Assembly: GCA_023897205.1 (NCBI GenBank)
Contig: JAHWDD010000002.1
Location: 682,001 to 746,000 of the forward strand
DNA from: Exophiala sp. HKRS030
Lineage: Eukaryota; Ascomycota; Eurotiomycetes; Chaetothyriales; Herpotrichiellaceae
Direction: 5' to 3'
Length of the DNA: 64,000 bases
Part shown: in pieces, positions 1 to 10,980 of the stretch
How positions within the stretch are numbered: the stretch's first letter is position 1
Layout: each line of letters opens with the position of its first letter
The notes under the pieces: model-generated
The model's input: the letters and a program-made list of their open reading frames with translations, nothing else
Database searches by the model: none
Told to the model about the DNA's origin: nothing
Position numbers and translations under genes: made by a program

Positions 1-802
1 CGATGAGGAGCATCCCTCGCTTCTCACAATGCTTCTTCAATGCCTTCAGGTATCCTGGTGGAAGAACGTGCATCCCAGCCGAGGATTGGATACATTCGAC
101 GATGCATGCAGCTAGTGATCCGCAAGATGCCCGGTCAATTAGGTCCCAACCATAGTTGAGCTCAGTCTCCCAATCATACGAACCATCAGGCTTGCGAAAA
201 ATGGATCGATAAGTATTTGGTGGGGGAAGCATATGCATTCCAGGCATCGTTGGACCTTGTCCTTTACGGCCATAATGGTACTGTGTGCCTAAGGCCTGGG
301 CTGTAACACCATGCCAGCTCGCTCCCAAGCCAACTATTTCGAATTTGCCGGTGTACACCTTGGCCATCTTGATGGCGGCTTCATTGGACTCGCCTCCCGT
401 CGAGAGGAAGAATGCTTTGTCAAGACCATCGGGCAAGAGGGATGTCAGCCTCTGGGCCAGATTGATCACAGGCGGCGATAGCATGCCCGAAAAGAGATGG
501 TCCAAATTCTCGGCATGAGCGTGGATCGTAGACACAATCTCGGGGTGTCCATGTCCGATCAAGCATGACATTTGACCCGATGTCCAATCAAGGACCTTGT
601 GGCCACTGGCGGTGTAGACGTACAGCCCTTTGCTACCAACCACGACATCTTTCTCGAACTTGGTACCATAATTGGCTAGGCAACTCGATGCAATGGCCTG
701 AAGGTGCTCCTCATTTACGTTGGAATACAAGGTGGGTTCGCTGACGGGTTTGCCGGGGGCGTTGATTGTGTGGGAGACGCTGTCCTCAATCATAGGAGCC
801 AT
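1..802 (-). CDS. Class-III PLP aminotransferase, 2,2-dialkylglycine decarboxylase-like (partial)
   Basis: The reading frame starts at the ATG at 802 and stays open to base 1, so about 267 N-terminal residues are present and the PLP-lysine half lies outside the window. Visible motifs are those of fold-type I aminotransferases: VLDWTSGQMSCLIGHGHPEI, FFLSTGGESNEAAIKMAK and a following GASWHG segment. The wording is closest to dialkylglycine decarboxylase-type enzymes, which decarboxylate or transaminate amino acids using PLP; ornithine or GABA aminotransferase relatives are the alternative. It is divergently placed from the Zn2Cys6 regulator at 1421, with about 620 bases between the two starts, so a dedicated regulator-target pair is possible but unproven. 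No intron is needed in the visible part. The family is seen; the substrate is not decidable. Confidence 0.85.
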   Translation of the reverse strand, partial: MAPMIEDSVSHTINAPGKPVSEPTLYSNVNEEHLQAIASSCLANYGTKFEKDVVVGSKGLYVYTASGHKVLDWTSGQMSCLIGHGHPEIVSTIHAHAENLDHLFSGMLSPPVINLAQRLTSLLPDGLDKAFFLSTGGESNEAAIKMAKVYTGKFEIVGLGASWHGVTAQALGTQYHYGRKGQGPTMPGMHMLPPPNTYRSIFRKPDGSYDWETELNYGWDLIDRASCGSLAACIVECIQSSAGMHVLPPGYLKALKKHCEKRGMLLI

Positions 803-1420
803 GACCCTAATATAACCTGGATGCCTTGACACAAAACGCTTTGTCAGATCTTGTCAAAGCACAAGCCATGGTGCGCTGGGGCCGGGGTCAACCTGGAAAG
901 ATATACATTGCCATTTCAGATCGACCGTCGGAAAACTCTCCATCCGATAGGACGAATGAATTCTCCCACTATCCTTTCTTGATCATCATTTCGGAAAGGA
1001 AAGACTCCCATTCGCGAGACCATTATCCTCTATCGTGAAAGTCGGTGTGTGATTAGATGGTGATTGTGTCTCGATAAAGGTGACGGAGCTGGTGAGCGGC
1101 ACAATCGTCAAGCTGACTCGTAAAGGAGAGATTCATATCGATGAGAAGTCCTATTCCCGGGAGGGTTCTAGGGGTGACGGTCCCCCAATGAAACGATCCC
1201 CTCTGCTAATGTGCGGAATTGACGAGCATTGGGTGTCACACAGCGATTCGGGTGATGCATTCATATAAGAGAATCTAGATGTCAATTGTGATCAGTAACA
1301 AGAGATCATAAGTCCGTACTCCATACAGCTATCGTTAATGACCCAGATACTCCCTCCTTTCGAACATTTGATTTATATTTGGCCCCTACAAAGCCTGATC
1401 TATTTGCTAGCGTTGGGGCC
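803..1420. promoter_or_regulatory. Divergent intergenic region, aminotransferase / Zn2Cys6 regulator
   Basis: About 620 bases separate two divergent starts and must hold both promoters. No coding potential is convincing. I see no clear CGG-spaced inverted repeat, so a binding site for the neighbouring regulator is not established. Confidence 0.5.
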
Positions 1421-3445
1421 ATGGAAGGCTTCGCACGTGATCGGCTTCAGGCTTCGAAAGCGCCTTCAATCTCATCGCCGGACTCAACAACTTCACCATC
1501 GCCAATCAACAGTCCTCGGACACATCACAACTCGCCTGTCGCGAGCAAAGAAATGCACGCTGGTACCATGAAGACCGCGCGACCTTATCGGTCTCACAAA
1601 TACCCGGCGTGCACTCGCTGCCACAAGCGCCGGTCACGATGTACCATCGAGGTCCCCGGTCAGGCTTGCTTACTTTGCCGCATGCACGGTGTGCCATGTT
1701 CTTCTGCCACGGCCAAGAAGGACGAACGAGTCACTCCCAGAATTGGATTCGTCCATAGATCACTCCTCGCCGACGACAAACCTCTAGAGGGCGTTTCGCA
1801 CATTGTAGGCCCGGTCATCGCTCGCGACACTCAAATCTTGGACCAATATCTACCCCCGGCAAACGGCCTCGCTGGACATGTTCCCATACAACCGAATCTC
1901 GGCCGCCGAGAGTCCACCAAGCCGATATATCATACCCCCGTCCCGCCACGCAGACCTAGTCCAGCCGGTTGCAGTTGCAGCAGGAACCTTCCAGGTGAAC
2001 TCGTAGACCAGGTCGAGCCCTTTGTCGACAAGTTGCTGGCCAACTATTTCGAAAATGTACATCCTTGCTATCCCATCACCGACGAGGAGTGTGTCATGTC
2101 CAAGCTGAAAGACAAGACCGTCATGCATGCGACCTTTTACGTCAACCTGATCGCATACGCATTGTTCTACTGGGATCTGTCGCCGTCACTTGCTGCTTAT
2201 GCCAGACCTGACCAGGATGTTGCGTGGCAGACGTCAGTAGCAGCGAACATAGCGGATATGCAAAAGGGCGATCTGGCGACTATCTTATCTCTTTGTCTTG
2301 ATCTGGCAGGCCGGCCGTCCAGATGCCTGCTCCACAACGTCACCAACGTTGCTCGAGCCGTCGCCTTGTCGCACGCCGTCGGATTGAACCATGACTGCGG
2401 CGAATGGAAGCTTGCCGACACGGAAAAGAGACTTCGCTGGAAAGCATGGTGGGGAGTAGTGATACAGGACAGGTGGTTCAACTTCGCCCAAGGCACTCCT
2501 CCTTACATTTCAAAAGGTCATTACGACGTTCCATTACCGACCATGGATCTGCTCACGTACGGAAGGAGCGGCTCGTCGAGGCACGTCCGTGGAGCAGAGG
2601 TCTTTATACACTTGTGTCGCCTTACAGAGATCGTCGGCGACGTGCTCCCACTCATCTACCATATCCGGTCGGGCAACGACAGCATAGCAGCCGAGCAGAC
2701 ATCGAGGTCCGAGATCGAACTCAATCGGTGGGTGGAGGGGCGTCCGCCGTGGCTGAACCTGACCGACTTTACGACTCGTCCACCCGTCCCTGGTCTCCTC
2801 AACCTCCAACTATGTTATCTCTCGGTCCGCATGCTTCTCCGTCGAATCGCCTGGCACGAAATCAGCCAACGGGAAAGCGACCCTTCGTCGTCGTGGTTGC
2901 TTGGGTGCCAAACTGCCGCGGAAGACATTGTGCGCTTCGTGACGGCGCTGAGCAAGCAGGACCTGATGGGGTTTTGGATGCCGTACAACGCCCACCACTT
3001 CACCTCGGCCGTGACCCTCCTCCTCCGCTGCGCCCTGCAGACGAGCTACACGAACGTGCGGCTTCAGTGCATGGCCAGCGCCAGGTCTCTCGTCGACTGC
3101 CTGAAGCGGTTCCACGAGGAGGACAAGTGGGACCTCGCCGAGACTGCCTTGTCCCAGAGCGAGTCGATCTTGAAGAGGATCGAAGATGCCCTACCCAGAT
3201 CATCGCCCATGGCGAATAACACCCTGACCCTGCCTTCTCCCGTGCAGAGCAACGGCAATGATCTCATGGACACGCGAATCTATATGGGCGGCGGCGCCGA
3301 CGACGACATGCTTGGAGAACCTCTCCCGGAAGATGCCTTTCTCATGCCCCAAGGTCAAGGGTCGATTGAGGAATTGTTTCCCGAGATCTTTTCGGATTTT
3401 TCAGACACTGCTCTTTTTGCGGGGTCGGCTATTCTCAATGAATGA
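1421..3445 (+). CDS. Zn2Cys6 transcription factor with fungal-specific regulatory domain
   Basis: 674 residues from the first ATG at 1421; the open frame runs further upstream but only with a TTG at 1379, so 1421 is preferred. A binuclear zinc cluster lies at about residues 65-91 (CTRCHKRRSRC then CLLCRMHGVPC; spacing CX2CX6CX8CX2CX6C), followed by a proline- and serine-rich linker. A long middle domain of the Fungal_trans type contains the typical LAGRPSRCLLHNVTNVARAV and RLRWKAWWGVVIQDRW segments. The C-terminus is acidic and could activate transcription. The FWMPYNAHHFTSAVTLLLRC stretch resembles regulators of nitrogen-compound use (TamA/Dal81-like), but this is an impression. The gene is intronless and divergent from the aminotransferase, which is the obvious candidate target. 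Confidence 0.9.
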   Translation: MEGFARDRLQASKAPSISSPDSTTSPSPINSPRTHHNSPVASKEMHAGTMKTARPYRSHKYPACTRCHKRRSRCTIEVPGQACLLCRMHGVPCSSATAKKDERVTPRIGFVHRSLLADDKPLEGVSHIVGPVIARDTQILDQYLPPANGLAGHVPIQPNLGRRESTKPIYHTPVPPRRPSPAGCSCSRNLPGELVDQVEPFVDKLLANYFENVHPCYPITDEECVMSKLKDKTVMHATFYVNLIAYALFYWDLSPSLAAYARPDQDVAWQTSVAANIADMQKGDLATILSLCLDLAGRPSRCLLHNVTNVARAVALSHAVGLNHDCGEWKLADTEKRLRWKAWWGVVIQDRWFNFAQGTPPYISKGHYDVPLPTMDLLTYGRSGSSRHVRGAEVFIHLCRLTEIVGDVLPLIYHIRSGNDSIAAEQTSRSEIELNRWVEGRPPWLNLTDFTTRPPVPGLLNLQLCYLSVRMLLRRIAWHEISQRESDPSSSWLLGCQTAAEDIVRFVTALSKQDLMGFWMPYNAHHFTSAVTLLLRCALQTSYTNVRLQCMASARSLVDCLKRFHEEDKWDLAETALSQSESILKRIEDALPRSSPMANNTLTLPSPVQSNGNDLMDTRIYMGGGADDDMLGEPLPEDAFLMPQGQGSIEELFPEIFSDFSDTALFAGSAILNE

Positions 3446-4024
3446 ACCATGAGACATGAACCATCCAGTATGAAAGGGGCCATGCATGCAAACCGAATCG
3501 AGACCATCGAGCTTGAGGGTATGTCGTCAACTCTAATGTCCTGGTGGTCTTGTTTATACGCCAACTTACAGATTACAACCTATACGCAGCCATTTACTGA
3601 AATGCTCGGCAATATCCCTTGAAGGACGTATAACTGAGTCTAGCAACCGAAAAGTCACCTTCCAATGGCATACGAATCACTCCTTTTAGTCGCTGTCGAA
3701 TCAAAGGTTTCGTCGTCGAAGGTCTGTTAGCCTTTCGTCAGCTTGCTTTATAGCACACCTCAGTTCCTCAGTTTGTGGAGGTTATCATCTCAACGAGAGT
3801 CAGAAGGGCAATTTTACCGTCAAAGATCATGAATTAATCGAGGAATGTGGTCTTGGTTGTGCACCAATACACGCACCGAATTTCTTTTGGGTGTGCATGT
3901 GTGTCGATGCTTAAGAATGCCGAGATATGCTTGTGTGGTCCTTCTCTTTGGAATTAGCCTCAAGAGAATGACATCAATTTGACGCACTACTCCCTCTTTT
4001 CTTACAATTCCAGAGCCAGTGCCG

Positions 4025-4073
<49 letters not shown>

Positions 4074-4244
4074 TGTGTGTGTCTGTGCGTATGCGTATAC
4101 ACCTGGGCTGTGGAGATATTTTATCATTGATACTTGTGTACGGCACATGGCACTAGGTAAGATCTCAGTCGCCATATATATGTGTTTCATATATATACGC
4201 AGCCAAAAACCAAATGTTTAATAAATCATATACACTGAGACTTA
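3446..4244. other. Intergenic region with a microsatellite
   Basis: About 800 bases between the 3' ends of two convergent genes. Apart from the GA/GT microsatellite at 4027-4090 I see nothing that supports a gene. Confidence 0.5.
4027..4090. repeat. GA microsatellite followed by GT-rich tract
   Basis: An uninterrupted run of about 22 GA units (4027-4070) is followed by GCGTGTGTGTGTCTGTGCGT. It is a simple-sequence repeat in the space between convergent genes and is likely to vary in length between strains. Confidence 0.95.
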
Positions 4245-6495
4245 TCAAACCGGATCATCTATCAATTGGATTCCCTTTGTTCGAAATGAGACCTCGGCCC
4301 TTTTCCTTCTACACGTCAACATCACTATTTCCTTCAAAATCGTTGATTCTTCGTCTTCATTCCCAATTTTTGGTTGTCTCTTTCCATTCGGACTTCCGTT
4401 CAGGTTTCCCTGTCCACCACTACCACCCATCGACACGGCAGGTCCATCTCTCGACCATAAACAAGCCAAAAGCATCTCACTATCCTCTCTCCACGACTCG
4501 ATGTACAATTCTCGGGACGCGTAAAGACACACCAGATGGACCAGGGCCACAAGCGCATACACGTACAACACGACGATTGAAATCATCGTGGACCAAGATA
4601 GTCCCGACACGGTGAACAGTCCATAGCCATAACCTACCGTGGAGGTTGACAGCGTAAACTTCGTCGGTTCTTCCTGCTTGCCGTCTGGAGTCGTCGGTGA
4701 TGTCGATATTGGCAACCCTTGATTCTGCTGCTGCCCGGCACTCAAAACCCCACTCTCCTTGAGATAGAGATTTGCTGGAAATGGATAGTGGTGCCGTACC
4801 CGAACTCGTGTGGGCCATCGTCTCTGCGAACAGGACCGACAGTGCCATTTCAATTTTACCCTCTGGATTGGCATCGACCTCACCAAGTTGCATGAAACTC
4901 TCAAACGCCGTACGAGTATCATTTGATTGAGAGTTCAATCGACTGTCGACAACTCTCTGAGCCCATTCAGACGCGATCGACAAGACCGGTTGACTCTTGT
5001 ATTGTTTGGCGTCGAGCATTGAAGACTTCATTCCCGACACCGTACTACTTACCAGATTGTCTGTACCAGTGAAACTTGTAAACGTGGTTGACTTGGACCA
5101 CTGCGCTTGAATTGTACAGGCGAACCCACCGCGCACCCCAAACGTGGTCGCTGGCAATTTGACCACCACATCGATACTCGCAGAAGTGTCCGACATTTCT
5201 TGATTGGTAGATGACACCCAACGAAATTGAGGGTGTCGTTCATCGTCCCCAAAAGTGACATTCTGGATGTCAATATATCGCGTCGTCAAAACAAAGGTCT
5301 TGGGTTGAAGTGAAGGAAATGCAATCCTCGTCGTGTTCAGTCCAGTCTCCATGCACGTCGACAAAACCAATGGTTGCATTGTCTTCGCATACCACTTGAC
5401 GTCTTGATAAGAACACATGGCACCAGCCCATCTCTTTCCACACTTTTTCGACCTGGACGGAAAGGTCAGGAAGCGGAAGGTGTTGACCATGTCCCCAGTG
5501 ACGGCGTGCTGGACCGTGGCGAGCGTATACGGTGGATCCAGTGACCCTGCCGAAATCCGAAGTTTCGTGTCCATTGATCGCAAGGACGAGACTCCCGGGA
5601 CATTGATATGTTGTGGAAGTGCCGGCGAGCCGCCCGTAGTGTCGTGACCCCAGTACGAGAAAAGGGCCGACCCGATGGAATCCCAAGTCAACGGATTGAA
5701 GCAGCCCAATGTAGATTTATCACAACTGGTAGATGATGATGATGATGATGAAATACCTCCTTCAAGTCGGGAAGGCCATAAGGCATCTTCGGTGGTGTTG
5801 AGAGTCATGACAGCCTTCCCTGATGGCCATTCAGCAAGTCTGGGGATCAATGCCGTGGCAGATGATGGTCCAGCGACGATGCTGAGAACGAGACATAACA
5901 AGATCAGAGGAAGTAGGAGCGATTTTCGAGGATAGCCAACAGCCCACATTGCGCGAAAGTCCCGAGACCAGATGTAAGACAGATCCTTGAACTTGCTGCC
6001 GGCCGTGAGCGAACCAAAAGGCAAACCGTAGCCGCAAGCCAAACTCTTGAGCAAATGAGTGAGTACTATCTCGCTGACGGAAGCCAGGATAAGCAGCTCG
6101 TGGGCTTTCGCGGTCAACTGGAGCGCTAGTTCCTTTGGAGCATTCTGGTTGTTGACCCCGGAGAGCTCTTTGCCTATCCAGTACCCGTAAAGGTTCAAGG
6201 AGGTGATGACAAAGACAGCTGCGATAGGGATGAGATGCATGACGAGGACCTTGATTGACGGCCTTCGAGTCGCCTTGAACGCTTCATCATAGGGAAGAGG
6301 GTTGCCACGGAGAATGGCTACGATCTTTTGCCACAGTACGTGCAGGGTAGTAAGAAATTTGGCCAAATCGACGCTTGGTAAGGTGGCACATCTTCTTGCT
6401 CGAGGCCCCCCATCCGAGACGTTTGCATTTTGATATCCTTCTGCGTGTTTTCGTATCAAGCGCGCAATTCTGCCATGTGGTGATAGTAAATTCAT
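4245..6495 (-). CDS. Multi-pass membrane protein, function unknown
   Basis: Two minus-strand frames join into one protein. Proposed exons are 4800-6495 and 4245-4684, with an intron at 4685-4799 (GTACGG...CTCCAG, 115 bases, phase 1), giving 711 residues. The N-terminal third has three hydrophobic spans (around VLVMHLIPIAAVFVITSLNL, the LLILASVSEIVL region and SLLLPLILLCLVLSIVAG). A long, probably extracytoplasmic region with paired cysteines follows, then a last span (MISIVVLYVYALVALVHLV) encoded in exon 2, and a charged tail. This layout fits a large fungal family of uncharacterised plasma-membrane proteins. A run of GAT repeats on the plus strand at about 5736-5754 encodes a serine stretch. 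The intron is inferred from the frame change and lacks an obvious branch site, so a sequencing frameshift is the alternative. Confidence 0.7.
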
Positions 6496-7254
6496 GGTCT
6501 GTGTCCGCAGAACATTGAATAGGGTGAGACCCTACCATCTCAAGTTCTTGGGGATCCCTGAGAGACCATTTATGATCGCAGTCGCAGGCAGAAACTGTGG
6601 CTGAGGCCTGTGGCCAGCCGGTTCCCTACACCACATGGTGAAACGGCCAGACCAGAGATGGAAAGGTACGAAGAGACCATCGCCTAACACAGCCATTTCG
6701 TGGCACCCTAAATACTGCAAGTTCACTCATGCAAGGCACTAGAGCTACCAGAAGCCGAGTCACACTCTCCAGGGCACATGGCGTACGCCAACATCGTAAA
6801 AAATGGTTGGAGTCGAAACAATGAATGTCTCAACGAGGCGCCAAAGTCGGCATCGAGTTCCCCGCCCGGCGCCAATTCGAATCGTCAGCCTTGCCCACTG
6901 CTTATTCCAGCCCCGTCAAACCGGTCCCAGTCAGAGCCACTTGCAATTGAATAAAACAACACGTACAATGGACGAGGCATCAAATTCAGACATCTACTCG
7001 CGACTCTTGAAAGGCGATGGTGACGTTGGATGATATGTCTGAGGGAGTGGAGAAAGTGTTGAACTGTCCCCCTAAGCGCCGTGTTGGTCGCCGGAGACCA
7101 CATGTATGTATGTTTCTGATAAGTAAGCGAATCTTGTCATCGGAAATGTTCGAGGCCATGGCCACGTCCTTTGAAACCATAAAATGCAGAAAGAGCCATT
7201 TGCTGGGCCTACGACAGAAAATGTATGTATATTTGGACACGTCGTCAAGCTAGT
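6496..7254. other. Intergenic region
   Basis: About 760 bases upstream of the membrane protein and downstream of the serine hydrolase. Only short overlapping open frames without recognisable motifs are present; I see nothing to annotate. Confidence 0.4.
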
Positions 7255-8532
7255 TCACATTTTGGCCCTTTTCGAGTCTGAAGGCGGGCCCGCCCTGTGG
7301 TTCATTCGGCCTTCATCTCCTTCAGCGCTTGCAGGTTCGTGACCGTATGCCACACGTTCCAATTGATCAAAGAGCTTCAGAACAGTCGGGTGCATAAAAG
7401 GATGCATACCCGTGCCAACGATCCCTGCCACACCCGAGGTGGGATCGATCCAGTAATAGAGATTCCCCAAACCAGCCCAAGCACCACTGCCCTTCTTCCG
7501 ACCGAACGGTAGGTCCTCGTGGTTCAAAAGCAATCCACACGACCAGCCGCGTGAACTTATTGGAAGGCTAGGGAAGAAGGCTCCTTCCGACGAAGCCACG
7601 GGGATCGAAGCGCTGATCTCACCAAGTTGTGACCGGTCGACATGCGCTGGCAGATGATCCGTGAAGAGATACTGCTCGACGGTGTCCGGTTTGAGAATGG
7701 CCTTGCCCGTGGTCGGGCTCGTGCCCTTGTTCAGCAGCGTCGCCAGGAGTTTGGAGTAGTCTTCGAGAGTCGAGAACAGAAATGCGCCCCCACCAAAAAC
7801 CCCAGGCTTGTCAGTGGGCCCTGCTGCTGGCACTGCTACCAGCTTGCCATTCACGGGGAAGTGGACAATCAGGCCTGGCTTTGAACGATCTGGAATACCA
7901 CCTGTATTATTCATCCCAAGAGGCTTCAGAATATTCTGGTCGATGTAATCGGGCAGTTTCATCCCGGTGATGGCCTCGACAACGAAACCAAGCCAATCTG
8001 TGTTTACCCCGTAGACATATTTTGTGCCTGGGTCGGCGATGAAGGGAGTCTCAAAATCCTCGTACTCGCTCGGGTTCGAATAGCCACTCGGTTTGCGGCC
8101 AGTGTGCATGCGGTACTGCAGTGTCAATGGGTCAAAAAAGTCATACGAGAACCCTGTCGTGTGGGTGATGAGGTGATGGATGGTCGGCTTGGTTTTCGGA
8201 TCGCGCAGAATAGGTCCATCTTTGCTCATCGACTCCAAAACTTGGATTCTTGAGATCCTGGGAACGTACTTTTCGACCGGGTCGGATAGTGACAGCTTCC
8301 CCTGTTCGAGTAGTTGGAGCACAGCAATGGAGGTAACGAGTTTGGTGCAGCTGAACAATTGCAAGGTAGTGTCTGTCGTGAATGGCGGAGAAGCAGGATC
8401 ATCCAGATTCAATGTACCGTGCGCCGTTTTGAAGAGGACTTCGCCTTTGGAGCTGACGAGCACGGCGCCGATGCCAGGGACAGACTTGTCCTTTGCTGCG
8501 GCCTCAAAACTTGATGTTAATTTGGCTTCCAT
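7255..8532 (-). CDS. Serine beta-lactamase-fold hydrolase / transesterase
   Basis: 425 residues in one exon from the ATG at 8532. The class-C/LovD/EstB-type active-site motif is visible: S-C-T-K at residues 61-64 (nucleophile S61, general base K64), within LFSCTKLVTSIAVLQLLEQG. A tyrosine-containing KYVYGVNTDW motif lies near residue 174, and a C-terminal GIVGTGMHPF segment sits where the third motif is expected. In fungi this family includes esterases and acyltransferases such as LovD, as well as D-aminopeptidase-like enzymes. No signal peptide is visible. The protein ends in AKM, which matches the peroxisomal PTS1 consensus [SAC][KRH][LM]. The substrate cannot be told from sequence. Confidence 0.87.
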   Translation of the reverse strand: MEAKLTSSFEAAAKDKSVPGIGAVLVSSKGEVLFKTAHGTLNLDDPASPPFTTDTTLQLFSCTKLVTSIAVLQLLEQGKLSLSDPVEKYVPRISRIQVLESMSKDGPILRDPKTKPTIHHLITHTTGFSYDFFDPLTLQYRMHTGRKPSGYSNPSEYEDFETPFIADPGTKYVYGVNTDWLGFVVEAITGMKLPDYIDQNILKPLGMNNTGGIPDRSKPGLIVHFPVNGKLVAVPAAGPTDKPGVFGGGAFLFSTLEDYSKLLATLLNKGTSPTTGKAILKPDTVEQYLFTDHLPAHVDRSQLGEISASIPVASSEGAFFPSLPISSRGWSCGLLLNHEDLPFGRKKGSGAWAGLGNLYYWIDPTSGVAGIVGTGMHPFMHPTVLKLFDQLERVAYGHEPASAEGDEGRMNHRAGPPSDSKRAKM

Positions 8533-9155
8533 CTTGGGAGAGGAGGCTCGTATTAAGGGAGTATTTCTTTTCGTGAATCTGGATCCAATCGACGGACCAT
8601 CAGTGCTCTCTGGAGAGAGAGGTCTCGAGAAGGTTTTTGATGCCGTGGTCTGGTTTTGAATCCTCCAGACTAAAGGTGCTTTATACTTCGGTGCCCTGCT
8701 TTCTGGAGCGAGCAGACAAGGAGCACGGCAAATCAGAGCGGGGAGTGGGTCAACGGCTTTGATCCCAATGCGGAGCTCCCTATAGCCCGTACTAAACCAA
8801 CAGCTAAGCCGAGGTTCGTGTGAGATGGATTCTTATACGGAGAACTTACCTCGCCTTCTCAATGAAGCTGTTCAACGGCCCAAGTACAAGGATGATAAGC
8901 CCTAACGTTTTCCTAGGTAGTGGTTATCGACTTTATTGGTCATTGCAGTCCCAGCATTTATATATTTGTCGTGGGTTGGTAAACACCAATGACCACCCAA
9001 CAGGTGAGAAAATACATTCCAGCTAATGAACTTCTTGGTGTTGTCTACACTTTCAGCTTCTGCGTCGTCCTTCTACGAGCCGAAACGTCCATGGCTTGTA
9101 CCACCTGCCTCAATCAGAAAACCCCACCCAGCCACCGTAGCATCATCGCAGTGTA
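8533..9155. other. Intergenic region
   Basis: About 620 bases between the hydrolase start and the 3' end of the glycosyltransferase pseudogene. It should include the hydrolase promoter. No supported gene. Confidence 0.4.
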
Positions 9156-10375
9156 TTATTGCCTGTCGGAGTACGATTCATATTGAAGATTCCATATCCA
9201 CCGAGCATTGTCATCGAATCCATAGCCTTTGGAACTCGTGGTCCCAATGTGTTGCAGAAGAGGGGGCACAATGGCCCAGCGCATATATTGGGTTTCGTCT
9301 GCAATTTTCTCGATCTCCATGTCCACCAGACCTTTTGTGGCAAGGTTTATCTGATCCAGGATATTTGGGATCACGTCCCAGGAATAGACAAGGTCCTGAG
9401 AGCAGCATCCATACTTATTCATCTCTTCGACACCCCGCGGGATCGGCGTCACTGACTGTTTGCCAGCAAGGAAGAACAAAGCAATGAGTGCCGGGAGGCA
9501 CACGAAAGAAATGACAACCATGACTCCTGTAGTTATACAACTGACATTCTTAGGGGGCTATCGTCTTATTCCAACCATTGCTGAGGATGTTGACAACCAT
9601 GCGATAAAGGACCAGAACAGGTGGGTTGCCAAGTCATACCCAAGAAGGGTCTCAGTGTAGAACAAACGGAGGTGTACCCAAGTCTGTCCAGAATGCTGGG
9701 TCTCCATCTTCTCGTCTACGATCTTGATTGCATCCAGGAGCCGAGGAAACCAATTGCCAGCAGCCAGCGTATCGTTCTTAATCTTAATGATTGCGACGTA
9801 ATGCGCCTTTGTTTATGAAGCAATCGCTCGACAGATATTTGTAATCGTACAGGACCTTTCCCTGTACAATCCACCCTCTTTCCAGACCTGGACCTGACCA
9901 CGTTCTGGCCCCTCATGACGGTATTCAAGAAGACGATCAGGCAGGATACCAAACCGTTTCTCACTAGACACTGGATTTGTCGAAGGGTCTGTATGGCCGA
10001 TGAAGAAATCGAAGATCTTCTTCCGCTCGTCCTAGGCTATACCAGCAAAGAGGGATCCTACCGTTGCTTTCACGTATTGGTGTTTCTGACGAGCGACGGT
10101 GGCAATTCCCAGGCAAGGAAGCGGAGGCTCAACGGGGCAGGTCTCGATTCTTGCAGTATGATCAAGAGTAGCCACATAGATCTCCGATTTCAAAATTGAT
10201 GAGCACTATATCGTGTGGCATACGCGCGGCTGAGACCGAAGAAGGCAGATGTCGGGTCTCGATATGTTGTAGAACGACAGTAAATGATCATAAGAAGATA
10301 GAAGAAAGAAAACGCGAGGAGTGTCTGAATTGGACGAGACCACCACCGCTTGCGACAATGGCCGAGTCCCCGAAA
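9156..10375 (-). pseudogene. Decayed membrane glycosyltransferase, PGAP4/TMEM246-like family
   Basis: The minus strand carries a broken copy of a fungal membrane-glycosyltransferase-like family. Its N-terminal membrane span (LLAFSFFYLLMIIY) and FFGLSRAYATRYSAH motif lie near 10210-10370. After a frame change near 10190-10200 the rest follows in a single frame: LPCLGIATVARQKHQYVKAT, FFIGHTDPSTNP, NWFPRLLDAIKIVDEK, WVHLRLFYTETLLGYD, a membrane span VISFVCLPALIALFFLAG, and CCSQDL...RWAIVPPLLQHIG. Three in-frame stops interrupt that frame: TAG at 10032-10034, TAA at 9813-9815 and TAG at 9558-9560. Where relatives have an acidic E-D-D motif before the NWF segment, this copy reads K-N-D. No GT-AG pairs remove the stops. 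The PGAP4-like label rests on architecture (N-terminal span, catalytic domain, internal spans) and is moderately sure; the pseudogene status is firm. Confidence 0.85.
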
Positions 10376-10980
10376 GCCCCCGCTTCGATATCGGCATACG
10401 CATATAGTGAAGCGATTGTATGTCCTGACGCAAGGTAAGTTGCGTTGTTACCGCTGTGTTGCAACGCATCGCATGATGCTTGGTGCGGGTTATGGCGAGT
10501 TTAACGTTGAAATGCGATTGAGCAATTGAACGCAGTGAAGTGACTTGCAGATGAACCTCTGTTCTGGGTGGGAATGATCGCAATGATGGTCAGTGTGTCC
10601 CTACCAGAGGAGATTGTGACGTGGTGAAAACATGGGCCGCCCACATTGCAAGGCTCCTTTTCCACGAGTAGTAAACAGGTTGTGTTGGTACCCAGAATAG
10701 TCAAGAACAAACTGCTTTTGGTATCAACGCAAGATGAGATTAGCTGAGACCGAGTAATTGCTTCTGAGATCAGTATGGAACCATTAAACACAAAAGGAGA
10801 GCTCGCTGCGTTCTCGACAAACAATGTCCTCTTGAGGCTCGTTGTGTGGCATATGTAGATATCTGGGACTTGAGGTCATTCAGTCAAGATCGATGAGTAG
10901 CCAATAGAGTCAGGTTTGGTGTCAAAGTTGCACTGTTCATGGCCAAATCATATTGTTGATAGGGTCTAACACCACCAGGA
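10376..10980. other. Intergenic region
   Basis: About 600 bases upstream of the pseudogene and downstream of EMC7. I see nothing with coding support. Confidence 0.4.

Noticed and set aside
1379..1420. Upstream extension of the first regulator
   Set aside because: It needs a TTG start; the ATG at 1421 precedes all conserved sequence.
2404..3219. 271-codon open frame overlapping the first Zn2Cys6 gene on the same strand
   Set aside because: Arg/His/Pro-rich translation without motifs; a frame shadow of the 674-residue regulator.
5736..5754. GAT trinucleotide repeat as an intergenic microsatellite
   Set aside because: It lies inside the membrane-protein coding region and encodes a serine run on the minus strand.
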